Assembly: GCA_016706055.1 (NCBI GenBank)
Contig: JADJKL010000008.1
Location: 310,001 to 374,000, forward strand
Direction: 5' to 3'
DNA: 64,000 bases
Origin: Chitinophagaceae bacterium
GTDB lineage: Bacteria; Bacteroidota; Bacteroidia; Chitinophagales; Chitinophagaceae
A program made the translations under genes and the position numbers. Shown here one piece after another: positions 1 through 8,373 of this stretch (position 1 is its first letter; each line of letters begins with the position of its first letter). The notes under the pieces were generated by a model, which was given only the letters and a program-made list of their open reading frames with translations, ran no database searches and was not told the DNA's origin.

Positions 1-28
1 ATCACTATTAAAAGAGCATTTTTTAAAT

Positions 29-36
29 TATATTTG
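29..36 (+). promoter_or_regulatory. Putative Bacteroidota -7 box upstream of the pterin gene pair
   Basis: The sequence TATATTTG matches the Bacteroidota -7 consensus TAnnTTTG exactly. It would start transcription near position 44 and leave a leader of about 65 bases before the ATG at 109. No clear -33 TTTG is visible because the window begins just upstream. The match is short and AT-rich sequence gives such boxes by chance, so this is an inference from position and consensus. Confidence 0.4.
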
Positions 37-42
37 CGCCTC

Positions 43-95
43 CCTTACCAAATGGTAAGGATTCACAATTTCCTCCGCCCAACGCTGTGAGGAAA
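43..95 (+). promoter_or_regulatory. Leader with two inverted repeats before the first pterin gene
   Basis: Two perfect 7-bp inverted repeats stand in tandem. CCTTACC (43-49) pairs with GGTAAGG (54-60) around a 4-base loop. TTTCCTC (69-75) pairs with GAGGAAA (89-95) around a 13-base loop. Neither is followed by a T-run, so they do not look like terminators. They would lie in the 5' leader if the -7 box at 29-36 is used. Function is unknown. Confidence 0.35.
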
Positions 96-108
96 CTAAA
101 AGTAAAGC

Positions 109-519
109 ATGGTTTACTTAACAAGGTCTGAACACTTTAATGCCGCACATAAACTCTACAACCCGGCATGGAGCTACGAAAAAAATGAAGAAGTTTTTGG
201 TAAATGTGCCAATGAAAACTGGCATGGTCATAACTATGAGTTGCTGGTAACTGTTAAGGGCCAGCCAAGTCCTGATACAGGCTTTGTTTTCGATGTAAAG
301 AAGCTAAGCAATCTTATTAAAGATCATGTGATTGAAAAAATTGACCATCGAAATCTAAATGTTGATGTTCCTTTTATGGAAGGGAAAATGTGTAGCACAG
401 AAAATCTGGCCATTGCCATCTGGAATGAGTTGTCGCCACATTTACCTGCCGAGGTAAAAATGTATTGCATCAAGTTGTACGAGACCCCAAGGATCTATGT
501 AGAATATTTTGGAGAATAA
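109..519 (+). CDS. 6-pyruvoyl-tetrahydropterin synthase / 6-carboxytetrahydropterin synthase family protein (copy 1)
   Basis: This 136-residue protein belongs to the PTPS/QueD T-fold family, which converts 7,8-dihydroneopterin triphosphate to a 6-substituted tetrahydropterin. Visible zinc and active-site residues are the His pair in HFNAAH near residue 9, the CANENWHGH block (Cys-x5-His-Gly-His), the DH pair in IDHRNLN, and the Glu of LYETPR near the C-terminus. The CX5HGH spacing is the one known from tetrahydrobiopterin-type PTPS; classical QueD has CX3HGH, so I do not assign queD. A second paralogue follows after 66 bases and then folE, whose product makes the substrate, so the three genes probably form one pterin operon. 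Family membership is firm; the exact product is open. Confidence 0.88.
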   Translation: MVYLTRSEHFNAAHKLYNPAWSYEKNEEVFGKCANENWHGHNYELLVTVKGQPSPDTGFVFDVKKLSNLIKDHVIEKIDHRNLNVDVPFMEGKMCSTENLAIAIWNELSPHLPAEVKMYCIKLYETPRIYVEYFGE

Positions 520-585
520 TATCCATTTATTCAACTTTTCCCGATTTCATATGTTTCTATCCTTTGATTTGCTTAATTTGAATCA

Positions 586-999
586 ATGAGTAAAAAGGTA
601 GCCGTCTTCAGAAAAGAACATTTTAACGCCGCTCACCGGTTGTTTAATCCTGATTGGGATGAGCAGACCAATGAAGATGTATTTGGCAAATGTGCTTTGC
701 CTAATTATCATGGGCATAATTATGAACTGGAGGTTAAAGTAGTTGGTGAACCTGACAAAAAAACAGGTTTTGTGATGGATATGAAAGAATTAAGTGACCT
801 AATAAAAGCTGAAGTTCATTCAAGATTTGATCATAAAAATCTGAATCTTGATACAGAAGAGTTTAAAAACTTAAATCCTACAGCAGAAAATATTGCAATT
901 GTTATTTATGAATTATTGCGAAAAAAAATAGATAGTAAACTTGATTTACAAATCAGACTGTACGAAACACCTCGAAATTTTGTTGAGTACCCTGTTTAA
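586..999 (+). CDS. 6-pyruvoyl-tetrahydropterin synthase / 6-carboxytetrahydropterin synthase family protein (copy 2)
   Basis: This 137-residue paralogue of the preceding gene has the same active-site layout: HFNAAH, a Cys-x5-HGH block (CALPNYHGH), FDHKNLN, and LYETPR near the C-terminus. The two proteins are clearly related but far from identical, so this is an old duplication or a pair with split roles rather than a recent tandem copy. The folE start lies 41 bases downstream. One copy might serve queuosine synthesis (a queE gene is at 35858-36478) and the other a biopterin-like cofactor, but the sequence alone does not decide which. Confidence 0.88.
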   Translation: MSKKVAVFRKEHFNAAHRLFNPDWDEQTNEDVFGKCALPNYHGHNYELEVKVVGEPDKKTGFVMDMKELSDLIKAEVHSRFDHKNLNLDTEEFKNLNPTAENIAIVIYELLRKKIDSKLDLQIRLYETPRNFVEYPV

Positions 1000-1040
1000 T
1001 ATCTGGAATTTGCGATTTAATAATTTGGAATTTATTAGTT

Positions 1041-1637
1041 ATGGCATATAAAAAAATTGAGCAGTACGATGAAAATGTAACATCAGGTTTGATGAAAAAT
1101 TACAAAGACGTACTTAATTTATTGGGCGAAGAATCGGGTAGGGAAGGGCTGCAAAAAACACCGGAACGACTTGCAAAAGCCATGCAATACCTTACACAAG
1201 GGTATAGTCTTGATGCAAGAGCAATAATTAATTCAGCGAAATTTCATGAGCCGGTGAGTGAAATGATTGTTGTAAAAGATATTGAAATATATAGTATGTG
1301 TGAGCATCATATGCTGCCTTTTTTTGGAAAGGCCCATGTAGCTTATATACCCAACGGCTGGATAACTGGGCTTAGCAAAATTGCTAGGGTTGTTGATGTA
1401 TATGCAAGGCGATTGCAAGTACAAGAGAGGTTGACAGTAGAAATTATGAATGCAATAAAGGAAACACTAAATCCTTTAGGTGTTGCTGTTGTTATAGAAG
1501 CCAAGCACTTATGTATGATGATGCGAGGTGTGCAAAAGCAAAACTCTTCTACAACTACTTCTGCTTTTGATGGTGAATTTCAAAAAAATTCCAGCAGAAG
1601 TGAGTTTTTGAAACTAATCACAGCGGATTTACATTAA
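1041..1637 (+). CDS. folE: GTP cyclohydrolase I
   Basis: FolE opens the imidazole ring of GTP to give 7,8-dihydroneopterin triphosphate, the first step to folate, biopterin and deazaguanine compounds. The 198-residue length is typical. The zinc ligands are visible in MCEHHMLPF (Cys and His) and in HLCMMMRGV (second Cys), and the ending SRSEFLKLI is characteristic. It is the third gene of a plus-strand group with two PTPS-family genes, the next enzymes on the route. A hairpin with a T-run (1661-1692) follows the stop by 23 bases and probably ends the operon. Confidence 0.97.
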   Translation: MAYKKIEQYDENVTSGLMKNYKDVLNLLGEESGREGLQKTPERLAKAMQYLTQGYSLDARAIINSAKFHEPVSEMIVVKDIEIYSMCEHHMLPFFGKAHVAYIPNGWITGLSKIARVVDVYARRLQVQERLTVEIMNAIKETLNPLGVAVVIEAKHLCMMMRGVQKQNSSTTTSAFDGEFQKNSSRSEFLKLITADLH

Positions 1638-1641
1638 AGTT

Positions 1642-1649
1642 TATATTTG
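1642..1649 (+). promoter_or_regulatory. Possible -7 box for fabD
   Basis: TATATTTG is an exact TAnnTTTG match just after the folE stop. Transcription from it would begin near 1656, at the base of the hairpin listed at 1661-1692, so the fabD leader would start with that hairpin. The same hairpin can be read as the folE terminator. The two readings conflict, hence the low confidence. Confidence 0.3.
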
Positions 1650-1660
1650 TAATTGCAAAG

Positions 1661-1692
1661 AAGTTTGATTGTAATACAGTCAAACTTTTTTT
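1661..1692 (+). terminator. Rho-independent terminator after folE
   Basis: AAGTTTGA (1661-1668) pairs perfectly with TCAAACTT (1680-1687) around an 11-base loop, and the 3' arm runs into seven T residues (1686-1692). Stem strength is modest because it is AT-rich, but the position after folE and the T-run fit an intrinsic terminator. Confidence 0.65.
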
Positions 1693-1719
1693 GTCGGGGG
1701 AGGGGGTAAATCTTTAAGT

Positions 1720-2611
1720 ATGAAACAAGCATTTATTTTTCCGGGTCAGGGTTCTCAATTTTCTGGAATGGGGAAAGAGCATTTTGATAATAGTGCATTT
1801 GCAAAAAAATTATTTGAACAGGCAAATGAATTGCTTGGTTTTCAGAATATCTGATATAATGTTCAATGGAACAGAAGCGGACTTAAAACAAACTAATGTT
1901 ACTCAACCCGCCGTTTTTCTACATTCAATTATTGCATACAGAAGTATAAACAATGGTAAACCAGATATGGTAGCTGGTCATTCCCTTGGCGAATTTTCTG
2001 CATTGGTTGCCAATGGTACTTTAAGTTTTGATGATGCATTAAAATTAGTTTCCATCAGGGCAACAGCTATGCAAAAGGCTTGTGAGATTACTCCTTCTAC
2101 AATGGCAGCAGTATTAAATCTTGCTGACGAAAAAGTAGAAGAAATCTGTGCTGAAGTACAGGCTGAAACTGGAGAAGTTGTTGTTGCTGCCAATTATAAT
2201 TGTCCCGGACAACTAGTGATAAGTGGTTCCGTAAAAGGAATTGAAATTGCTTGTGAAAGAATGAAAGCGGCTGGTGCTAAAAGAGCTTTAGTATTGCCAG
2301 TTGGCGGAGCATTTCACTCCCCATTAATGCTTCCCGCAAAAGAGGAATTAGCTGCTGCAATTGAATCAACAAAATTTCATAATCCTACCTGTGCAGTTTA
2401 TCAGAATGTGGTGGCAAAGCCGGTAATGGATAGCGAAGAAATAAAAAAGAATCTGATAGAACAGTTAACAGGTCCGGTTCGTTGGTCGCAGAGTGTGCAA
2501 GCTATGATTGCAAACGGCGCCACAAAATTTACCGAAGCTGGTCCTGGAAAAGTATTGCAAGGACTTGTGCTAAAAATCAATAAAGAGATGCAAGTAGACG
2601 GAGTTAGCTGA
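1720..2611 (+). pseudogene. fabD: Malonyl-CoA:ACP transacylase, interrupted by a +1 frameshift (probable sequencing indel)
   Basis: FabD moves malonyl groups from CoA to acyl carrier protein at the start of fatty acid synthesis. Reading from ATG 1720 gives the correct N-terminus with the GQGSQ motif (residues 9-13), then a TGA at 1852-1854. The family pattern resumes one base over from about 1841 (FRISDIMFNG...) and carries the active-site GHSLG near 1975-1989. With one T fewer in the TTTT at 1839-1842 the reading becomes LGFRISDIMF without a break, about 296 residues in all, the usual length. The gene is normally essential and no other copy is in this window, so an indel error is the simplest explanation. 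An ORF caller would wrongly start the gene at 1784. Confidence 0.9.
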
Positions 2612-2613
2612 CG

Positions 2614-3063
2614 CTAAACATAAATTGAACAGTTCACCCACTCTCCATCAAAGTCTGTATTGTATTTTTTATAGAAATTAATAGCAGGTTCATTCCATTC
2701 AAGTACTTGCCATACAATTCGGTGTAATTTTTTTTCTTTTGCTTCTTCAATTAATTGGTCGAATAATAATTTACCAACTTTTTTTCCTCGCATTGATTCA
2801 GTTACAATAATATCTTCCAGATACATAGCTTGACCTTTCCAGGTAGAATAGCGGATATAGTATAATGCAAAACCATGAATTACTCCATCTTCTTCGGCAA
2901 CAAAAGCCCACCAGACTGGATTATTACCAAAGCCACTTTCTATAAAATGGTCGAGTGTAACAGTTACTTCATTCGGCGCTTTTTCATAGACAGCTAACTC
3001 TGTTACTAGTTCCAGCAATCTTGGACAATCTTCTTTAATAGCTCGCCTTATTTTAATATCCAT
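2614..3063 (-). CDS. GNAT family N-acetyltransferase (diamine acetyltransferase-like)
   Basis: This 149-residue protein has the GNAT fold pattern: an N-terminal IRRAIKEDCPRLLEL segment, a central beta strand AMYLEDIIV, the acetyl-CoA pyrophosphate loop RGKKVGK (R-x-x-x-x-G-K type), and a C-terminal WNEPAINFYKKY helix. The LEDIIV and NEPAINFY pieces resemble spermidine/spermine acetyltransferases, so a small amine substrate is likely but not shown. It is convergent with fabD, with two bases between the stops. The amidohydrolase gene lies 14 bases upstream on the same strand, so co-transcription is possible. Confidence 0.85.
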   Translation of the reverse strand: MDIKIRRAIKEDCPRLLELVTELAVYEKAPNEVTVTLDHFIESGFGNNPVWWAFVAEEDGVIHGFALYYIRYSTWKGQAMYLEDIIVTESMRGKKVGKLLFDQLIEEAKEKKLHRIVWQVLEWNEPAINFYKKYNTDFDGEWVNCSIYV

Positions 3064-3077
3064 TATTACTTTATTGT

Positions 3078-4754
3078 TTAATTATTCTTTTTATAACCAG
3101 GACCTTTTACAAATCTTCCTGGTTTTGCCCCGGTATGTTCACCGCCTTTTAATACCTGTGTTCCATTCACAAAAACATGAATCATACCTGAAGCATACTG
3201 ACTAGGCTTTTCAAAAGTAGCATTGTCTTTTATTTTTGCAGGATCAAAAACCAGCACATCTGCATAATTTCCAACTTTAAGTTGACCTCTTTTTTGAATT
3301 TTTAAATTTTTGGCCGGGAGGTTAGAAAGTTTGCGGATGGCTTCCTGTAAAGTAATCACCTTTTCTTCTCTCACATATTTACCTAGTACCCTTGCAAAAT
3401 TCCCATAAGCTCTTGGATGTGGATTTGATTTTAAAAATACACCTGCTGGTTCATAAGATCCTTCATCACTGCCAAAACTAACCCAGGGAAGAGCCAGTTG
3501 TTTTTTTATATTGTTTTCATCCATTAAGAAATAAATACAATCAACCCTCGTACTGTCCTGTACGATCAGATCCATAGCTGTTTCTTCAGGCGATGTTCCC
3601 CGAAGCCTTGCTACTTCACCTAATGATTTACCAATATATTTCTTTAAACTGTCTTGTTTAAAACCCACTACCAAAATCTTTTCAGGATTGCCAACTGCAT
3701 AATAGAAATTTTCCCACTTGTCAGTTTTGGAATTCATTTCTTTGGCAATTTTTTTTCTTATAACCGGATCTTGTAATCGTTCCCTAAGTTTGCCAAATCC
3801 TCCATCTTGTAAAGTTGGTGGCATGGTGGCTGTAAGACCCGTTCCTCCTGCTATATAAGTATATATGTCTGCAGAGATAAGTTGTCCTTCAGTTCTTGCT
3901 CTTTCCACTCTCTTAATTACGCTGTCCATTTTTGGCCAGTTATCTTTTCCTGCAGCTTTCAGGTGATAAATTTCTGCAGGAATATTGGCTTCTTTTGCTA
4001 TCGTTATAAGTTCCTCTACTGCTTCATATAATTTGTCGCCTTCACTTCTCATATGACTAATATACATTCCTCCATATTGAGATGCTACCTTACATAGTTC
4101 AACTAATTCATTCGTTTTTGCAAAAAATGCAGGTGGATAAATTAATGAAGTTCCAACACCCATCGCTCCTTCCTGCATAGCTTGTTTTACCAATTGTTTC
4201 ATGGATTCCATTTCATCAGAAGTGGGATCTCTGTTATCTTCTCCAATTATGTTTGTGCGGATAGTTGTAGCACCTACAAACGATGCTACATTACAACTGA
4301 CACCTTTTTTTTCAAGAAAATTCAGGTATTCTCCCAATGTATTCCATTCAATTTTATATTTTATATCTGATTGTGATTCTTGCTGTTGTTTTTTTACTTT
4401 GTCATTCAGTGGTCCCATGCTCCAACCTTCACCCATCACTTCCAATGTTACGCCTTGTCTGATGTCGCTTTGACTGTTGCCATCTTCTATTAATGACTCG
4501 GTGGCCCAACTGAGCATATTGATAAAACCTGGCGCAACAGCATTTCCTTTTGCATCAATTTCATTTGAAGCAGTTGCTGCAGATAAATCACCAATAAAGG
4601 CAATCGTATCGTTTTTTATTCCAAGATCTGCTTTATATGGCTCACCGCCTTCACCGTCATAGATCATTCCATTCCGGATAATTGTATCATAATTTGTTTT
4701 GCTTTTGCAGGAAAAGAGTATAACAATCAGTACAAGAGCGAAGATTTTTTTCAT
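3078..4754 (-). CDS. Secreted lipoprotein of the N-acyl-D-amino-acid deacylase (amidohydrolase 3) family
   Basis: The 558-residue protein starts with a lipoprotein signal whose lipobox ends at Cys16 (VILFSC), so it should be anchored in the envelope. The body follows the D-aminoacylase/amidohydrolase pattern: IIRNGMIYDG, VAPGFIN, ISHMRSEGD, EIYHLKAAGKDNWPK, VSFGSDEG, and the C-terminal NLPAKNLKIQKRGQLKVGNYADVLVFDP. The expected metal motif HxH after PGFID is replaced: residues 76-83 read GFINMLSW. The usual GNCG cysteine site reads MGEGW. His in YISHMRS and in EIYHLKA remain. Activity therefore may differ from classical D-aminoacylase. Three bases separate it from the upstream serine hydrolase, which suggests an operon. 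Confidence 0.85.
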   Translation of the reverse strand: MKKIFALVLIVILFSCKSKTNYDTIIRNGMIYDGEGGEPYKADLGIKNDTIAFIGDLSAATASNEIDAKGNAVAPGFINMLSWATESLIEDGNSQSDIRQGVTLEVMGEGWSMGPLNDKVKKQQQESQSDIKYKIEWNTLGEYLNFLEKKGVSCNVASFVGATTIRTNIIGEDNRDPTSDEMESMKQLVKQAMQEGAMGVGTSLIYPPAFFAKTNELVELCKVASQYGGMYISHMRSEGDKLYEAVEELITIAKEANIPAEIYHLKAAGKDNWPKMDSVIKRVERARTEGQLISADIYTYIAGGTGLTATMPPTLQDGGFGKLRERLQDPVIRKKIAKEMNSKTDKWENFYYAVGNPEKILVVGFKQDSLKKYIGKSLGEVARLRGTSPEETAMDLIVQDSTRVDCIYFLMDENNIKKQLALPWVSFGSDEGSYEPAGVFLKSNPHPRAYGNFARVLGKYVREEKVITLQEAIRKLSNLPAKNLKIQKRGQLKVGNYADVLVFDPAKIKDNATFEKPSQYASGMIHVFVNGTQVLKGGEHTGAKPGRFVKGPGYKKNN

Positions 4755-4757
4755 TGC

Positions 4758-6548
4758 TTACTTCTTTTTTGGTGCTTTAAATGATCCATTAGGCTGAATA
4801 AGTGTGACGGCAGTTATTTTACCTTTTTCATTTTCGTCAAACTTTGCGCTGTAGCCTTCTAAAACTTTCAAGTTAAATATGTTTTTATCAGTAGGTACTA
4901 ACTCATACTCTGGTTGTCCTTCAATAAATGCAAACAATGTTTTTTCACCTTTTATATAAAACTTGATTATCCTGCCCGGCGCTAACTCATATTCGCCTTC
5001 ATACTTTTTCAGATCATCCGATTTAACATCCAGGACTTTAATTTCTTTTTCAAATTCAATGTCTTTAGTACCAGTTTCAAATGGAATAGTGAGTAAATAA
5101 ATCTCACCTTTAGAGTTTGTATGAAAACTAAGTCGAATTGGATCGCTGTCTGCTAAAGAAGGATCTGTAAGTATGCCATTGAACTGGTCAAAGTGAAAAT
5201 GATCTAATCTTACATTAAGCGAATTAAACTTAGAAACCAATCCACTATCACCCATTGAAACTTTAAGTGAACCATATCCTTTATTTGTATAAGTTCCTGT
5301 GTAGTCTTTTAACTCATGGGACGGATGTGTATTAAATTGATGACCGAGGCTATCATTTTTCTCCACTTTATCTTTATTCTTTTTTGCCTTAGCAATAGCA
5401 TCTAATTGTGGCTGTGGCCAGTTTCTATAAGGAAGATTCAGCATTCTATCTGCTATAAAATTTCGGACATTGCCTCCTATAGTTCCCTGATTTGATACAA
5501 CAAAAATGCCGATACTATCACTCGGGAAAAAACTGGTAGTAGTTATGAAGCCATCTATGCCACCACCATGCTCAACTCTGTAATGTCCTCGATAGCTACT
5601 AATCATCCAGCCCAGGCCATAGCCATTAATGTGTAAATCAGGATTTTCATTTCCGGGTGTACCTCCGCCCATAGCCATTTGAATAGTAGTAGCATCACTT
5701 TTGTAAGCGGAAGAAAAAATTTCTTTGCCATTATATTTGCCTCCATTGACCCAGGTAAGCAACCATTTTGCCATATCCTTTGCACAACTATTGATTGATC
5801 CTGCAGGCCCCATTGCATCAATATTTCTATAGGGAATTGCTTTAATTGTAGAATCAGTTGAAGCAAAAGCTAATGAATGGTCAGCAGATTTTTCCATGTC
5901 TTTTGTAGAAAGATTACTGTTATCCATTCCAAGCGGTTTAAATATTCTTTCTTTGACATTTTCTTCCCAGCTTTTTCCAGTTAGTTTTTCAATAAGAACA
6001 CCTTGTGCCATAAACATGAAATTATTGTATTGCCATTTCTCTCGTAATTCAGCAGTAGGTTCCATAAATTCGATTCGCTTCAATAATTCTTCTCTTGTTG
6101 CCCAGGATGCATACCAGGAAAAGTCATGCCGTGGTAAACCCGTACGATGACTCATCATGTCTCTTAGTGTAGCATGGTTGTTTGTATATTCATTCTGAAA
6201 CTTTAATTCAGGAAGGTAATTGCGAACAGGTTTATCCAGATCCACTTTTCCTTCAACTTCTAGCATACCAATTATTGCTGCGGTAAAGGCCTTGGTACAT
6301 GAACCAATTCCAAATTGTGTGTTTTCTGTTACTGGTAATTTCTTCTCTATATCCCTATAGCCAAAACCTCCTGTATAAATTATTTTTCCTTTTTCTACTA
6401 CTGCAATAGAAACACCGGGGGCATTGAATCCTGTTAAAACTCTTGTTACAAAAGTATCCAGTCCTTTAAGCCTTTTGTCAGTGGGTGATTGAGCTTTTAA
6501 TGAGAATAAAAAAAAGAATCCCGTGAGAAATAATAATATGTTTTTCAT
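4758..6548 (-). CDS. Secreted serine hydrolase of the class C beta-lactamase / penicillin-binding family
   Basis: The 596-residue protein has an N-terminal signal peptide ending near SLKAQS (residue 21). The catalytic SxxK is S83-C-T-K86, the YxN is Y174-N-N176, and the third motif is in VEHGGG. A C-terminal beta-rich region of about 200 residues begins near KDYTGTY, as in the DUF3471 domain often fused to these hydrolases. The substrate is unknown; candidates are D-amino-acid peptides or esters. The pairing with a D-aminoacylase-like lipoprotein three bases downstream hints at peptides or peptidoglycan-derived material. Confidence 0.88.
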   Translation of the reverse strand: MKNILLFLTGFFFLFSLKAQSPTDKRLKGLDTFVTRVLTGFNAPGVSIAVVEKGKIIYTGGFGYRDIEKKLPVTENTQFGIGSCTKAFTAAIIGMLEVEGKVDLDKPVRNYLPELKFQNEYTNNHATLRDMMSHRTGLPRHDFSWYASWATREELLKRIEFMEPTAELREKWQYNNFMFMAQGVLIEKLTGKSWEENVKERIFKPLGMDNSNLSTKDMEKSADHSLAFASTDSTIKAIPYRNIDAMGPAGSINSCAKDMAKWLLTWVNGGKYNGKEIFSSAYKSDATTIQMAMGGGTPGNENPDLHINGYGLGWMISSYRGHYRVEHGGGIDGFITTTSFFPSDSIGIFVVSNQGTIGGNVRNFIADRMLNLPYRNWPQPQLDAIAKAKKNKDKVEKNDSLGHQFNTHPSHELKDYTGTYTNKGYGSLKVSMGDSGLVSKFNSLNVRLDHFHFDQFNGILTDPSLADSDPIRLSFHTNSKGEIYLLTIPFETGTKDIEFEKEIKVLDVKSDDLKKYEGEYELAPGRIIKFYIKGEKTLFAFIEGQPEYELVPTDKNIFNLKVLEGYSAKFDENEKGKITAVTLIQPNGSFKAPKKK

Positions 6549-6597
6549 TCGAAGCGGTTTAAATAAAAACTAACGATGCGATTGAAGATAAAAAAAA

Positions 6598-7818
6598 TTA
6601 AGTTAAGGCTTGCTGCAGATCATTAATAATATCTTGTAAGTTTTCTATACCCACATTCATTCTTATTAATCCTTCGGTTATACCGTATTTTTCTTTTTCT
6701 TCTTTTGGCACACTATAATGTGTCATCGATGCAGGATGTGAAAGTAAGGAATCACAGGTCCCTAAAGAAACTGTTCGAGTACACATTTGTAATTTATTCA
6801 TGAAATCAATTCCTCCTTGAAAGCCACTTTTTAATTCGAAGCTTAACATTGCACCGGGGTGCCGCATTTGTTTCATGGCTATAGAATGATCCGGATGAGA
6901 GGAGAGACCAGTATAATTAACTTTCGCAACGGCAGTATGTGTTTCTAAAAAATTGGCTACTTCCATTGCATTTGCACAATGTCGGTCCATTCTTAACTCC
7001 AGTGTTTTGATGCCATTGATTAATAAAAAGGCATCAAAAGGATTTGCATTTCCCCCTAAAGTTTTTGCCATTTTATATACTCTGTCTTTCATGAAACTTA
7101 AATCAGTCCCTAAGAGTATGCCGCCAATGGCTGTGCCGTGTCCATTTAAAAACTTTGTAGTAGAGTGAACGATGAAGTCGACTCCGAAACGAAAAGGCTG
7201 TTGCAAGTAAGGAGTAGCAAATGTGTTATCGCAGGCTGTCAATAATCCGTTTTGTTTTGCAAGCTCACAAAGCTTTTCTAAATCTACACATTGAATGGTT
7301 GGGTTTGCTGGTGTTTCTAAGTAAAGCATCTTGATCGCCTTATCATTTTTTATTGCTTCTTCAGCGTTGCTGATGTCCCGCAGATCAGCAATTATTGCAG
7401 TAATACCAAGTGTCGGTAATACTTTACTCATTATTTCTTCTGTGCCGCCATACAATGAGTAATGTGTAAGAATTTTATCACCCGGTTTTAATGTACTTAA
7501 TAAAAGAGTAGTAATGGCTGCCATGCCGGATGCATGAAGGATTCCTTTTGCTTCCAGCGCCACACCATTTTTTTCGATGCCAAAAGTTTCTAGTGTCGCA
7601 ATTTTATTTTCTGCTTCGGTAAAAGTTGGATTACCCCAACGACTGTAGATGTAGCCTTCTTCTTGTCCACTAAAGCGGCGCATACCTTGCTCAGCTTCAT
7701 CAAATACAAATGTGCTACTTGCGTAGATAGGAACAAGATGCGCATAGTTAGGATCTTGCTTATGTCCCGCATGAACGGCGACCGAACCCCAGCCTGAAAG
7801 GGGAAAACTTTTGTCCAT
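6598..7818 (-). CDS. PLP-dependent trans-sulfuration enzyme (methionine gamma-lyase / cystathionine gamma-synthase family)
   Basis: At 406 residues the length is typical for the Cys/Met metabolism PLP family. Visible motifs are YSRWGNPT near the N-terminus, the substrate/PLP contact YLETPANPT, ACDNTFATPY, and the PLP lysine in HSTTKFLNGHG. The C-terminal SLGTCDSLLSHPASMTH block is conserved in methionine gamma-lyases and O-acyl-homoserine sulfhydrylases. Lyase and sulfhydrylase cannot be told apart by eye. It starts 54 bases from the divergent dinB gene. Confidence 0.92.
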   Translation of the reverse strand: MDKSFPLSGWGSVAVHAGHKQDPNYAHLVPIYASSTFVFDEAEQGMRRFSGQEEGYIYSRWGNPTFTEAENKIATLETFGIEKNGVALEAKGILHASGMAAITTLLLSTLKPGDKILTHYSLYGGTEEIMSKVLPTLGITAIIADLRDISNAEEAIKNDKAIKMLYLETPANPTIQCVDLEKLCELAKQNGLLTACDNTFATPYLQQPFRFGVDFIVHSTTKFLNGHGTAIGGILLGTDLSFMKDRVYKMAKTLGGNANPFDAFLLINGIKTLELRMDRHCANAMEVANFLETHTAVAKVNYTGLSSHPDHSIAMKQMRHPGAMLSFELKSGFQGGIDFMNKLQMCTRTVSLGTCDSLLSHPASMTHYSVPKEEKEKYGITEGLIRMNVGIENLQDIINDLQQALT

Positions 7819-7872
7819 ATAAACTATTATAAAGGTGAAATTTGAATAATAATTGAACTATACCAAAGCTAA

Positions 7873-8373
7873 ATGAAAATGAAGGAACTGTTGAAACAAA
7901 TGGCTGCCTATAATGTATGGGCTCATAAAAAAATTATGGATGTGGTGTTGGCACTTCCTGAAGAAAAGCAAAAAGCTGAGATACCAAGTAGTTTTAGCAG
8001 TTTGGAGAAAACAATGCTACATATGTGGGATGCGGAAAGCATTTGGTGGCAACGAATGAAACTGGATGAGCGGTTGGTAATACCCAGCGAAAATTTTAAA
8101 AAAACAACAAGAGATGTTGTAAACGGATTGCTAAGTCAGTCCGCTTTATGGGAAGGATGGGTAAATAATGTTTCAGATCATATGTTGCAACATGTTTTTG
8201 AGTTTAGAAATAAAAAAGGAGAACAAATAAAAATGCCAACTTGGCAAATGCTGACGCATGTTTTCAATCATGGAACTTATCACCGTGGCCAGTTAGTAAA
8301 TATGCTCAGGCAGTTGGATGTTAAGAAAATACCACAAACTGATTTTTCAGTATGGTGCCGCCGCCGTGTCTGA
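7873..8373 (+). CDS. DinB family protein (four-helix putative metal-dependent hydrolase)
   Basis: The 166-residue protein has the DinB/YfiT helix-bundle features: an N-terminal MAAYNVWAHKKIMD helix, a central HMWDAE, and the C-terminal HVFNHGTYHRGQL block. His residues in these three places form the usual metal triad. Function in this family is often thiol transfer or detoxification, but none can be assigned here. The last codons and the stop (8371-8373) lie inside a REP-like palindrome, so the 3' end was remade by the repeat; length still fits the family. ATG at 7873 is preferred over 7879 only because it is first. Confidence 0.88.
   Translation: MKMKELLKQMAAYNVWAHKKIMDVVLALPEEKQKAEIPSSFSSLEKTMLHMWDAESIWWQRMKLDERLVIPSENFKKTTRDVVNGLLSQSALWEGWVNNVSDHMLQHVFEFRNKKGEQIKMPTWQMLTHVFNHGTYHRGQLVNMLRQLDVKKIPQTDFSVWCRRRV

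Noticed and set aside
69..105. preQ1-I riboswitch before the PTPS genes (hairpin plus AAACTAA tail)
   Set aside because: The loop has no UAG to pair with the CUA of the tail and the conserved loop bases are missing. The CX5HGH proteins also need not be in the queuosine pathway.
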